From NCBI GenBank assembly GCA_963800275.1, contig CAWDAI010000008.1, forward strand, positions 1-64,000: a DNA stretch of 64,000 nt, in the 5' to 3' direction. Shown here piece by piece: positions 24,757 to 32,101 of the stretch. How positions within the stretch are numbered: the first letter of the stretch is position 1; the number at the start of each line of letters is the position of its first letter. Below the pieces are notes generated by a model. That model was not told the origin of the DNA. It did not search any database and saw nothing but the letters and a program-made list of their open reading frames with translations. The stretch comes from JAFMJV01 sp963800275 (lineage in GTDB: Bacteria; Chloroflexota; Limnocylindria; Limnocylindrales; CSP1-4). The translations under genes were made by a program, and so were the position numbers.

Positions 24757-25397
24757 GAGCGGATGATCCAGTCGGGCTGGGCGCTGCGCTCGTAGACCAG
24801 GCGTGCGTTGGGCATGTCGTTGTCCTCCAGCTTGGCCCGGATCATCGCATCGCTGTAGTCGTAACCGACCCAGCGCTGGCGGTTGCGTACCTCCAGCGTC
24901 TCCATGTCCGCGACCACCATGGCCGTATGGTCGAACCAGGGACGGAGGCGTGGCCAGGGCTCGTCGTCGAGCAGCAGCCAGTTGCCCTCGGTGACGATGA
25001 TCCGCGCAGCCGGCTCGATGATGATGGCGCCGGCCCGGGCGATCTCGATATCGCGGTCGAAGCGGGGCACGGCCACGCTCGGCTCGTCGTTGGTCTTGAG
25101 GCGACGGAGCGACGACGCATAGCCCCCCACATCGAAGGTGTGTGGCGCACCCTTGCGTGGCCGCCAGCCGCGGGGCACCAGCACCTCGTCGTCGTAGTGG
25201 TAGCCGTCCATCGGCAGGAGGGCTGCACTGCCGGGGTCGATCGCGTCGAGCCTCGCGACCAGGCCTGCCGCGATGGTGGACTTGCCCGAAGCGGGCGCAC
25301 CGGCGATGGCGATGATGCGTCGCTCGCCGATGGAGACGCTGCCCGCCAGCTCCGCGACGTGGGCCATGAACGAGGCGCTGTCGAACTCCTGTGGCAT
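24753..25397 (-). CDS. P-loop nucleoside/sugar kinase (uridine kinase/PRK-like)
   Basis: This 214-residue kinase belongs to the phosphoribulokinase/uridine-kinase-like group that includes rhizobial fructose kinase FrcK and YggC-type proteins. The Walker A motif is GAPASGKST (Lys39), followed by LLPMDGYHYDD, PRGWRPRKGAPHTFDVGGY, VPRFDRDIEIA and IIVTEGNWLLLDDEPW, all in the order typical of the family. The substrate is not determined by these motifs; a sugar, pantothenate-like compound or nucleoside are options. It has its own -10-like TACCAT box six bases before ATG and no Shine-Dalgarno. It is convergent with the helicase. Confidence 0.85.
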   Translation of the reverse strand: MPQEFDSASFMAHVAELAGSVSIGERRIIAIAGAPASGKSTIAAGLVARLDAIDPGSAALLPMDGYHYDDEVLVPRGWRPRKGAPHTFDVGGYASSLRRLKTNDEPSVAVPRFDRDIEIARAGAIIIEPAARIIVTEGNWLLLDDEPWPRLRPWFDHTAMVVADMETLEVRNRQRWVGYDYSDAMIRAKLEDNDMPNARLVYERSAQPDWIIRS

Positions 25398-25403
25398 GGA
25401 CCG

Positions 25404-25409
25404 ATGGTA
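25404..25409 (-). promoter_or_regulatory. -10-like TACCAT six bases before the kinase start
   Basis: On the minus strand TACCAT is followed by six bases and ATG 25397. This is the exact spacing expected if transcription begins at the start codon. Confidence 0.5.
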
Positions 25410-25440
25410 GCGGGCCCCAGCACCCGGCCGAGGACCGGGC

Positions 25441-27159
25441 TTAACGTCCGCTCGTCAGTCGCGCGGCGAGCCCGGGTGGCGCGATCGCGACCACATGGGT
25501 GGTGGCCCTCGTGAGGCCGACGTAGAGCAGCTCGTCGAGGCGGCCCGCGTCTTCAGGCAGCTCACAGAGCACGATGACCTCGCGCTCGAGCCCCTTGAAG
25601 CGACGGATGGACTCGAAGAGCACGACGTCGGGCGGTTCGTCCTCGACCTGCTCGGGCGGCAGACCGCGTGTGCGCCCTGCGGCATCGAGGGCCTCGTTCC
25701 AGAGGGTCACGTTGCCGAACCTGCGCTGCCGCCAAACGCCGCTCGAAGCGGTGCCGACGCCCGACAGCACGGCGATCCTGAACTCCGGCACGTGTTCCTC
25801 CACGACCAGGCGATGAAGCGTCCGGCGCAGGGCCTCGATGGTCGCGGGCCCGGGCTCAGCGGTCTCGACGTGGGCGGGCAGGCCTTCCTCGCGGTAGACC
25901 TCCACCTCCATCCCGTCATCGCGGAAACGTGACGCCAGGCGGGCGACGGCCGGCGGGTTCCGGTGGTCCTCGAAGAGATCCAGTCGCTCCAGTCCCAGCT
26001 GGGCGACGACGTCCGGCCGGTAGAGCGCCTGGGCCGGATCATGGAAGACCCAGAAGACGCCGTGCTCGTTGTCATGCAGCAGCAGCTGCAGAGACTCCAG
26101 CCAGCCCAGCGCGAAGTCCTGGCCCTCGTCCACGATGATCGCGTGGTAGCGGGCCTCGAGGTCGGCCCCGGCCGCCTCGAGCAGGGCGTCGGGCAGGGTC
26201 TCGTCCCACCACGCTCCCGGGATGGGCACCGGTCGTTCCGGCAGCACCCCAGCCCGCTCGGCCAGCAGCTCGCACAGGCGGTGGAAGGTGGTGACCTCGA
26301 GGCCCGCAGGTGCCCGGACCTCGGCCAGCTCGCGTCGCATCGTCGTCGCCAGCCGCTGGTTGAAGCACACCAGCAACGTGCGGTAGCCCTCCTCCGCCAG
26401 GCGCCGGGCGCGCTCCGCTGCCAACATCGACTTGCCCGATCCGGCCGGTCCGATCACCTCCACCTGGCGCAGGGCCCTGAAGCGGTTGAGGATGCGTGAC
26501 TGCATGCGTGAAGCAGCCACCAGGGCGGTCCGGTCATCCTCGATGCGACCGCGCACCAGCCGGTGCAGCGAGACGACCGGCCGGAGCAGGCTGTCCACGA
26601 GCTCCACGCCCTGCGGGCCCAGCGGGCGGTAGCGGCCGGCCCCGTCACCCCGCCAATACTCGAAGACGCGGTCGAGCCAGCGCTGGATGCCGGCGGTGGT
26701 CTCGAGCGCGTGGGCATCGAGGACCAGCTCGACGGGCGCGTCCGGGCCCAGCAGTGAGCGGCCGCGCGGCAGCGACTGCAGATCGACGTCGGGGAAGGCC
26801 ACGGCATGTCCGGCAAGGGGCTCGAGATCGGCCGGCCAGTCGGGCAGGTCCATGAGCTTGGCCCGCAGGTAGTGCTTGGAGGTGCGGGCTTGCTCGAAGG
26901 GGGACTCCTTGAGCGCCACCGGCCCCAGATACCAGTGCCCGTCGCGGTCGACCGAGGGCTCCCCGGACTTGACCTCCAGCACCAGCAGCCCGTACTCGGG
27001 ATGGGTGATGACGGCGTCCGCCTCGCCATCTCGCGCCGGCCCGTGGTCGCGCAGCGGTCCGGTCCAGTTGACGTTGACGTAGATGCGGTACTCGGGTTCC
27101 GGCAGGGCCGCACGCAGCCGACGCTCGACCTGCCGCTCGGCTTCCTGCCCGTGCCGCAT
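25441..27159 (-). CDS. NERD nuclease-domain protein fused to an SF1 helicase/ATPase
   Basis: This 572-residue protein joins an N-terminal NERD domain (residues about 1-130) to a UvrD-like ATPase. The NERD part has the PD-(D/E)xK-type core DGEADAVITH (Asp48), LLVLEVKSG (Glu62, Lys64). The ATPase shows Walker A GPAGSGKSM near 237, the Walker B-like IIVDEGQDF near 341, HDPAQALYR, and C-terminal motifs FESIRRFKGLEREVIVL and LLYVGLTRATTHVV. NERD-helicases act in DNA processing, and one such architecture (Nhi) is a known anti-phage nuclease-helicase. This one is considerably shorter than UvrD and is preceded by 20 bases by a nitroreductase gene on the same strand. It is therefore a defense or repair candidate; the neighbourhood gives no other defense gene. 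Confidence 0.85.
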   Translation of the reverse strand: MRHGQEAERQVERRLRAALPEPEYRIYVNVNWTGPLRDHGPARDGEADAVITHPEYGLLVLEVKSGEPSVDRDGHWYLGPVALKESPFEQARTSKHYLRAKLMDLPDWPADLEPLAGHAVAFPDVDLQSLPRGRSLLGPDAPVELVLDAHALETTAGIQRWLDRVFEYWRGDGAGRYRPLGPQGVELVDSLLRPVVSLHRLVRGRIEDDRTALVAASRMQSRILNRFRALRQVEVIGPAGSGKSMLAAERARRLAEEGYRTLLVCFNQRLATTMRRELAEVRAPAGLEVTTFHRLCELLAERAGVLPERPVPIPGAWWDETLPDALLEAAGADLEARYHAIIVDEGQDFALGWLESLQLLLHDNEHGVFWVFHDPAQALYRPDVVAQLGLERLDLFEDHRNPPAVARLASRFRDDGMEVEVYREEGLPAHVETAEPGPATIEALRRTLHRLVVEEHVPEFRIAVLSGVGTASSGVWRQRRFGNVTLWNEALDAAGRTRGLPPEQVEDEPPDVVLFESIRRFKGLEREVIVLCELPEDAGRLDELLYVGLTRATTHVVAIAPPGLAARLTSGR

Positions 27160-27179
27160 GCGCCGATCCTGGCCGCTCG

Positions 27180-27779
27180 CTACCAGCGGTTGCGGTGGAG
27201 CTGCTCGTCGAGCGCTCGACGCCGCCGCTTGTCGACCGAGCTCTCCGGCTGGGGTTCGTGGCTGCGATGGCCGATGGCGATGACGCCGATCTGCCGGCGA
27301 TCCGAGGGCACGCCGAAGCGTTCGCGCACAGCATCCTCGCCATCGGCGATACCGAAGAACCAGGTGTCCAGGCCGGCGTTCACGGCCGCCAGCTGCAGTT
27401 GCATGGAGGCCATGCCCGCGTCCACGTCCCAGAAGGGCACCGCCCAGGCGTCCGGGTCAGCGAGACCGAACTCGATCTTGTCCGGAGCCGAGTAGCGCTG
27501 GAGGTAGCGCTGGGGATCGGACCACACCAGCACCAGCACTGGTGGTCGATCAGCGATGTCTTCCGCGGTCGCCGGATCCTCGGGGTCCTCGGTGAGGGCC
27601 CAGAAGTCGGCGAGCGTGGCGGGCTCGTCGAGCACGAGGAAGTCGATACCCTGCGAGAAGCCGGCCGTCGGTGCGCGGCGGGCCTGTTCCACGATCCTGT
27701 CGATGACCGCCCGATCGGGTCGCTGGTCAGTGAAGCGACGGATGCTGCGGCGCCTGCGCAGGACGTCATCGAATTCCAT
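27180..27779 (-). CDS. Nitroreductase-family flavoprotein
   Basis: This 199-residue protein is an FMN-dependent nitroreductase-family member. The N-terminal RRRRSIRRFTDQRPD is the usual FMN-phosphate-binding start, followed by APTAGFSQGIDFLVLD, the DVDAGMASMQLQLAAVNAGLDTWFFG helix and IGVIAIGHR near the C-terminus. It reduces an unknown electron acceptor with NAD(P)H; some relatives act on F420-type substrates. A TAGGCT box lies six bases before ATG 27779 with no ribosome site between, so the transcript is probably leaderless and continues into the NERD-helicase 20 bases downstream. Confidence 0.85.
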   Translation of the reverse strand: MEFDDVLRRRRSIRRFTDQRPDRAVIDRIVEQARRAPTAGFSQGIDFLVLDEPATLADFWALTEDPEDPATAEDIADRPPVLVLVWSDPQRYLQRYSAPDKIEFGLADPDAWAVPFWDVDAGMASMQLQLAAVNAGLDTWFFGIADGEDAVRERFGVPSDRRQIGVIAIGHRSHEPQPESSVDKRRRRALDEQLHRNRW

Positions 27780-27785
27780 CCGCAG

Positions 27786-27791
27786 AGCCTA
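27786..27791 (-). promoter_or_regulatory. -10-like TAGGCT six bases before the nitroreductase
   Basis: On the minus strand TAGGCT is followed by six bases and ATG 27779. It is the presumed start of a nitroreductase/NERD-helicase transcript. Confidence 0.5.
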
Positions 27792-27812
27792 CCAAGCGCA
27801 GGGCACAGGGAT

Positions 27813-27837
27813 GGCCCGGGCGGATGTGGCCCGGGCC
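27813..27837. terminator. 9-bp GC hairpin after the acidic-tail protein gene
   Basis: GGCCCGGGC (27813-27821) pairs exactly with GCCCGGGCC (27829-27837) around a 7-base loop, 31 bases past the stop at 27869. It would end that minus-strand transcript just before the nitroreductase promoter. Confidence 0.5.
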
Positions 27838-27868
27838 TCCGGCACGAGGGATCGGTGTGGGACTCGGT

Positions 27869-28630
27869 CTAGCCGACCTTGGCCAGGACTTCGGCAGCGC
27901 CTGAGCCATCGGCCCCGAAGGCGGGCTCGTCCTCGCGCTGGGGCAGGCCCCAGGGATTGCCGACGCCGGTGTCATCCTTGTTCTCGGGTGCGTCGGATGC
28001 CGCCTCGTCATCGTCGCGGTCCGAGCCGGTGTCGCTCTCGGCCTCGGCCTCGAACTCGTCCGTTGCCGGCTCTGCGGGTTCGCCACTCGCGTCGGCGTCG
28101 ACGGTCTCGGCCGCGTCCTCCACGGCGACCGTCGCCTCGGCCTTGGCCATGGCCTCAGCCGCCTTCGCGGCCGCTGTCGCGGACAGGTCCACGTCCTTGC
28201 TGGCGAGGGCCACATGGGGGACCACGATGGCCTCCTCCTCGCCCTTCCAGACCTGCAGCTCGACGACCACCAGCGGCAAATGCTCGGCGAGGGTCTCGAG
28301 CGTGGTCTGGTAGCGATCGGAGAGCGTCTCTGTCACGAGCACCGCCACGTGTTCCTTGTCGGGGTGGCGGACGCGGTTGCGAGCCCAGTTGTCGAGGACG
28401 CCGAAGCCGCGCGACGCCTCCAGCTCGCCCAGCTGTACGTCGACGCTGAAACAGCGCTCGTCGTCGATCGCGGCGAACGAACGTGCGTCGTCGTCGTGGT
28501 CACCCTCGGCCGCAGTCAGCTCGCCCAGGCCCAGCCGTGACGGCTGCTCGGAGAGCCACGTGCACATCCAGGCCTCGTCCTTGCCCAGGTCGGTGACGGT
28601 GGAAACCGCACCCGAAACGATGTTGGTCAT
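27869..28630 (-). CDS. Conserved-looking protein of unknown function with acidic tail
   Basis: This 253-residue protein is not one I can name. Residues about 80-150 look folded, with DNWARNRVRHPDKEHVAVLV, SDRYQTTLETLAEHLPLVVVELQVW and a following strand. The order (helix, His-Pro-Asp, buried strand, helix, strand with Glu) loosely recalls restriction-endonuclease-like folds, but no clear D-x(n)-E-x-K can be drawn. From about residue 160 the chain is Ala-rich helix, then a Glu/Asp-rich disordered tail. ATG 28630 follows GAGGGA. It is divergent from a nitroreductase gene. Role unknown. Confidence 0.7.
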   Translation of the reverse strand: MTNIVSGAVSTVTDLGKDEAWMCTWLSEQPSRLGLGELTAAEGDHDDDARSFAAIDDERCFSVDVQLGELEASRGFGVLDNWARNRVRHPDKEHVAVLVTETLSDRYQTTLETLAEHLPLVVVELQVWKGEEEAIVVPHVALASKDVDLSATAAAKAAEAMAKAEATVAVEDAAETVDADASGEPAEPATDEFEAEAESDTGSDRDDDEAASDAPENKDDTGVGNPWGLPQREDEPAFGADGSGAAEVLAKVG

Positions 28631-28857
28631 CCCGAAGATCCCTCGCGCTACACAGGCCGGATGGCCGGCGGGAGTGCCAGACACCTCGGTCTGATTACAG
28701 CCGTACGGGGGTGGCTGGTCCACGGCCCCGAAGGTCCGCCCCCCCATGATCCGGCCGGTGCGTCTCGGCACCTCCAGGCCGCTCGACCGTGCAGCGGGCT
28801 CGCGGCCACCATTCGCGTCGAGCACGCGCCATCCCGCGAGCACGTGTGTGAGAACAT

Positions 28858-28863
28858 TAGGGT
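28858..28863 (+). promoter_or_regulatory. -10-like TAGGGT upstream of the tailed nitroreductase
   Basis: TAGGGT lies 52 bases before ATG 28916. Unlike the leaderless genes here, this gene has a strong AAAGGAG ribosome site at 28904-28910, as expected for a transcript with a leader. Confidence 0.3.
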
Positions 28864-28915
28864 CCCCGGAATACGCCCGCGCCCGCTCTTGCCCGCGCTC
28901 CCGAAAGGAGCTCAG

Positions 28916-29641
28916 ATGCCTTCCCGGTCCACGTCCCCCAAGCCCACCACCAAGTCGGCCACGGCAGTGGCCAAGCCCGCTGCCCGCTCGAAGGCAGTCG
29001 CGCTGCCGAAGGCGGCGGCCAAGGGCAGGTCGGTGGCCAGCTCGCAGAAGACCAGGGCCGCCAGCAAGCCGGTCGCGCCGGTGGTCCCCGAGCCACAGGA
29101 GCTGGTGCGGCCGCTGCTCAAGGTGCGACAGGCGCGTGAGTTCACGAGCAGGAAGGTGACGAGGGCCGAGCTCCACGCCATCACGGAGGCCGCGCGCTGG
29201 TCTGGCAGCAGCCGCAACGAGCAGTCCTGGCGTTTCATCGTGCTGCGTGACCGCACTCGCATCCGTGACATCGCCGAGCTGGGGCTGCCCCAGACTCGCG
29301 GACTCCGCACGGCCACGGCCGCGGTCGCGATCGTGTTGCCTGACGAGCCCGGCCGCGAGATCTCTCGCGCGTTCGACGACGGCCGCGCTGCGGAGCGCAT
29401 GCTCATCGCCGCGCACCTGCTGGGTCTGGGTGGCGGCATCTCGTTCGTGCGGCGCGACGTCCGCGACCGCATCAACGAGGCCCTCGGTCTGCCGGCCAAG
29501 CGCTCGGTGCCCACGATCGTGGCCCTCGGTCACCCGACCGAGGACGCCCTGCAGTCGAAGTCACGACCTGGCCAGGCCCGGCTCCCTCGCGAGGAGGTCA
29601 TCTTCGAGGAGCGTTGGCCGGACGAGCCTGCGCACCCATAG
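28916..29641 (+). CDS. Nitroreductase-family protein with a Lys/Ala/Pro-rich N-terminal tail
   Basis: This 241-residue protein has a nitroreductase domain at about residues 65-235: VRQAREFTSRKVTRAELHAI, RWSGSSRNEQSWRFIVL, AAERMLIAAHLLGLGGGISF and IVALGHPTED. The first 60 residues are a low-complexity tail of Lys, Ala, Ser and Pro, like the basic tails of histone H1 or HU-type bacterial proteins, and could bind DNA, RNA or acidic surfaces. ATG 28916 is preceded by AAAGGAG. It is divergent from the acidic-tailed protein at 27869-28630, so a basic and an acidic tail face each other across one promoter region. Confidence 0.8.
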   Translation: MPSRSTSPKPTTKSATAVAKPAARSKAVALPKAAAKGRSVASSQKTRAASKPVAPVVPEPQELVRPLLKVRQAREFTSRKVTRAELHAITEAARWSGSSRNEQSWRFIVLRDRTRIRDIAELGLPQTRGLRTATAAVAIVLPDEPGREISRAFDDGRAAERMLIAAHLLGLGGGISFVRRDVRDRINEALGLPAKRSVPTIVALGHPTEDALQSKSRPGQARLPREEVIFEERWPDEPAHP

Positions 29642-29702
29642 CGGTCGCCATCCGATCCGGCCGAGCCACCCGGTCAGCGTCCCGGGATGACTCCGCGCCC
29701 GG

Positions 29703-30509
29703 TCACATCGACGGTAGCGCCCTGGCCAGGACATCGGTGATGGTCGCCGCCACCTGATCGAACTCGGGGAGCTGGTCGCCGGTCGCTTCGTCCATGTAGA
29801 GCCGCCGGTTGACCTCGATCATGACCGAGCGCACCCGGGGCTCGCGGCCGTGATAGCCCGACGGCACGAACGTGCCCGCGAAGGGTGAGTCGCGCCGGGT
29901 GCGGTAGCCGGCGGCGCTGAATCCTGCTTCGACCGCGTCGGCCAGATCAGCGGGTGTGTGGAAGGGATCGGTGCCGATGCAGACGTCGGGCCGATCCAGT
30001 CGCTGGTCGATGTCGATGGGGGCCGGCTGGTCCGGGAACGAATGGCAATCGATGACGGTGCAGGCATCGAACTCGGCCAACAGGTTGGCCACGACCGCAT
30101 CGAGCGCCGCGTGGTATGGCTCGTACAGCTCCCGCACACGCCGTGCGCGCAGCTCGGTCGAGACCGCGCGCAGCGGCTGCATCCGGGTGCCACGCCAGTA
30201 CACGACGCCCATGCCGCGCGGCGCCATGGGCTCGGCCGACTCGTCGAGGAAACGTTCGGGGTCGAACACGAAGCGCGAGCGGCGGTTGACGAAGGACGTC
30301 ACGCCCAGGGCGCCCAGTCCCGCGTACAGTTCGTCGGTGTAGGCGTCGTGCAGACGCAGCATCTCCTCGGCCAGCTCGGCCTCCGAGAGGAGGATCTCCC
30401 CGCGTACCTCGTCGGGGATGAAGCTCGACGAATGGGGCACGTGGGCCACCAGCGGCCGTCGGAGGCCCTGTGGGGGGACGATCTGGAACGGAGGTGGGGT
30501 CTCGGTCAT
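29703..30509 (-). CDS. N-formylglutamate amidohydrolase family protein
   Basis: This protein of about 268 residues matches the HutG-type N-formylglutamate amidohydrolase family, metal-dependent hydrolases at the end of a histidine degradation route. Visible markers are VAHVPHSSSFIP, MLRLHDAYTDELYAGL, SRFVFDPERF, the metal-site DCHSFPD near residue 156, DVCIGTDPFHTP, PFAGTFVPSGYHG and VRSVMIEVNRRLYMDE. Two starts are possible; ATG 30509 has GGCGGGAT upstream and fits homology better than ATG 30539. No other hut gene is near, and many family members act on other N-formyl compounds. Confidence 0.88.
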   Translation of the reverse strand: MTETPPPFQIVPPQGLRRPLVAHVPHSSSFIPDEVRGEILLSEAELAEEMLRLHDAYTDELYAGLGALGVTSFVNRRSRFVFDPERFLDESAEPMAPRGMGVVYWRGTRMQPLRAVSTELRARRVRELYEPYHAALDAVVANLLAEFDACTVIDCHSFPDQPAPIDIDQRLDRPDVCIGTDPFHTPADLADAVEAGFSAAGYRTRRDSPFAGTFVPSGYHGREPRVRSVMIEVNRRLYMDEATGDQLPEFDQVAATITDVLARALPSM

Positions 30510-30565
30510 GGGTGATCCCGCCAAGTGCTGCTGGCGCATGAGCCGACTCTGACACAGTCCATCGC

Positions 30566-30682
30566 ATGCGCTCTGTTGTCGGCTGGTGGCGTGGCGAGTG
30601 CGACCGGAACCGCAACTTCGCCGCCGACTTCGAGATCATGGACATGATGGACGGCGACCTCGACGGGACGCTCGACTACTAG
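30566..30682 (+). CDS. Possible 38-residue protein
   Basis: A short frame (ATG 30566, TAG 30680-30682) encodes a Trp-containing, Asp/Met-rich acidic peptide with the core FEIMDMMDGDLDG. Codon use is GC3-rich like the neighbours. There is no clear Shine-Dalgarno, and it lies in the divergent region between the amidohydrolase and the secreted protein. It may be a real microprotein or chance; I do not recognise it. Confidence 0.3.
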   Translation: MRSVVGWWRGECDRNRNFAADFEIMDMMDGDLDGTLDY

Positions 30683-30766
30683 GGCTCGGCCACGCGGCGC
30701 CTGGGAACGGCTCGGGAATGGTCGCCCCTGCGTTTCGATGACCGCGCACCGACGGACGAGAATTTG

Positions 30767-30772
30767 TAGCCT
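30767..30772 (+). promoter_or_regulatory. -10-like TAGCCT six bases before ATG 30779
   Basis: TAGCCT, six bases, ATG: the spacing of a leaderless mRNA. No Shine-Dalgarno is present. Confidence 0.5.
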
Positions 30773-30778
30773 CTGCTC

Positions 30779-32023
30779 ATGACGTTCGGGACCGTCACTC
30801 GCTGCACCCCGCTCACGGCCATGGTCGCCGCGTTGGCGCTCGTCGGCCTGTCCGCGGGCATCGTCGCTGCCCAGACCGATCCCGACCTGGTGGTCACGCT
30901 GGAGCTGCCCGACGGTTACATCGACTACGAGGTCCAGCCTGGGCCGCTCAACTTCTTCGACGAGGAGAACCAGCCGCTGGCGGTGCAGGTGATCGATGGT
31001 TGCGCCGTGAACGACCACTACTGGCTCTTCGGCGCGGGGCTCTCAGGCGTCTCCCTCCAGCTCAACGTGCTCGACCGGAACACCGGCAAGTCGGCTCGGC
31101 CGCTGCTACCACCGTTCGAGCCCGGGAAGCCCATCGGCACGATCTTCGATCCGGAGGCGCTGCCGATCTGTGGCAGTGATGTCCAGGTGGGCGGGCTGCC
31201 GCAGCTGGATGCCCAGGCGACCTATACCTCGGCCGATGCGGACACGCCCAACTTCTCCACGAGCCTGCGGCTGCTCTCCGATGGTGCGGAACGGAGCTAT
31301 CGCCGCCTCCAGCAGGGCGTTGACGCGTACACCATCCTGACTCGCGGCTCGCCCGTCGCGGCGGTCGACGAGCGGGACGACCTCGACCGCATCTTCCTGT
31401 TCGTCGAGGGCCGCGTGCCGCGGTCGGTGCAGGGCGTCGTCTTCAGCGGACCCGAGGGCATGCTCCCGGCGCGGGCCGACCTGGCCAAGGCACTCACATC
31501 GCTGCGCAAGGCGCGCGTCCGCCGGGCCGCCGAGCTGGCCCAGAACGGCCGCCGGCCTAACGCGCTCATCGACAGCCTGGGCCTGCGCAAGGTGGAGCGG
31601 GTGCACAACGTGGACCTCGACTTCGAGACGCTCGGCGCCGATGCCTACCTCGCCATCGCCGGCTGGATCCGCGAGGGCGGCAAGCCGATCGAGCCGCCTG
31701 CGCTGGTCGACCAGCGCTTCATCGTGGAGCTGGTCCACGTCGACGGGACGCGCGAGGAGCTGCCGCTGACGGGTCCATTCGTCGGCTCGCCCGAGGCCGG
31801 CTCGACCTGGGAATACGGTACGACCGATGCTCGCGTGCAGGTGCGGGACGAGTGTCGGCTGAGTGGGACCTTCTGGGATTGGGCCGCGGCGCGCGTCACG
31901 GAGCCGGTCGAGCTGGCCATCACCGATACGCAGACAGGCACCACCACGTCGCAACTCTTGTGGACCGATCTGTACGATCTCTCGCGAGCAGCGAGCACGT
32001 CCACCATCGACAGCTGCCCCTAG
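30779..32023 (+). CDS. Secreted protein with two copies of a Cys/Trp beta module
   Basis: This 414-residue protein has a signal peptide (about 1-36, ending IVAAQ). A module near residues 67-105 (VQVIDGCAVNDHYWLFGAG, then LNVLDRNTG) returns near 352-388 (VQVRDECRLSGTFWDWAAA, then AITDTQTG), each with the order V-x-V-x-D-x-C, aromatic-Trp, and D-x-x-TG. The same module is common in secreted proteins of soil bacteria with beta-sandwich folds. The middle 200 residues are helical and unassigned. Each copy ends before a lone Cys near the domain end (PIC, DSCP), so one disulfide per module is likely. Function unknown; surface or matrix location is inferred. Confidence 0.75.
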   Translation: MTFGTVTRCTPLTAMVAALALVGLSAGIVAAQTDPDLVVTLELPDGYIDYEVQPGPLNFFDEENQPLAVQVIDGCAVNDHYWLFGAGLSGVSLQLNVLDRNTGKSARPLLPPFEPGKPIGTIFDPEALPICGSDVQVGGLPQLDAQATYTSADADTPNFSTSLRLLSDGAERSYRRLQQGVDAYTILTRGSPVAAVDERDDLDRIFLFVEGRVPRSVQGVVFSGPEGMLPARADLAKALTSLRKARVRRAAELAQNGRRPNALIDSLGLRKVERVHNVDLDFETLGADAYLAIAGWIREGGKPIEPPALVDQRFIVELVHVDGTREELPLTGPFVGSPEAGSTWEYGTTDARVQVRDECRLSGTFWDWAAARVTEPVELAITDTQTGTTTSQLLWTDLYDLSRAASTSTIDSCP

Positions 32024-32089
32024 CGTCGTGTGCCGAGTGAGGGGTCCCGAGTGGCCCGTTCGGTGGGGTGCGCTCAGGAGCAGCCTGAG

Positions 32090-32095
32090 TATCCT
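32090..32095 (+). promoter_or_regulatory. -10-like TATCCT six bases before ATG 32102
   Basis: TATCCT, six bases, ATG with no ribosome site. This is one of the clearest leaderless starts in the window. Confidence 0.5.
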
Positions 32096-32101
32096 TGCCC
32101 C

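Noticed and set aside
27869..28630. Assignment of the acidic-tailed protein as a NucS/restriction-type nuclease
   Set aside because: The order of strands is only suggestive, and no D-x(n)-E-x-K set can be drawn, so I left it as unknown.
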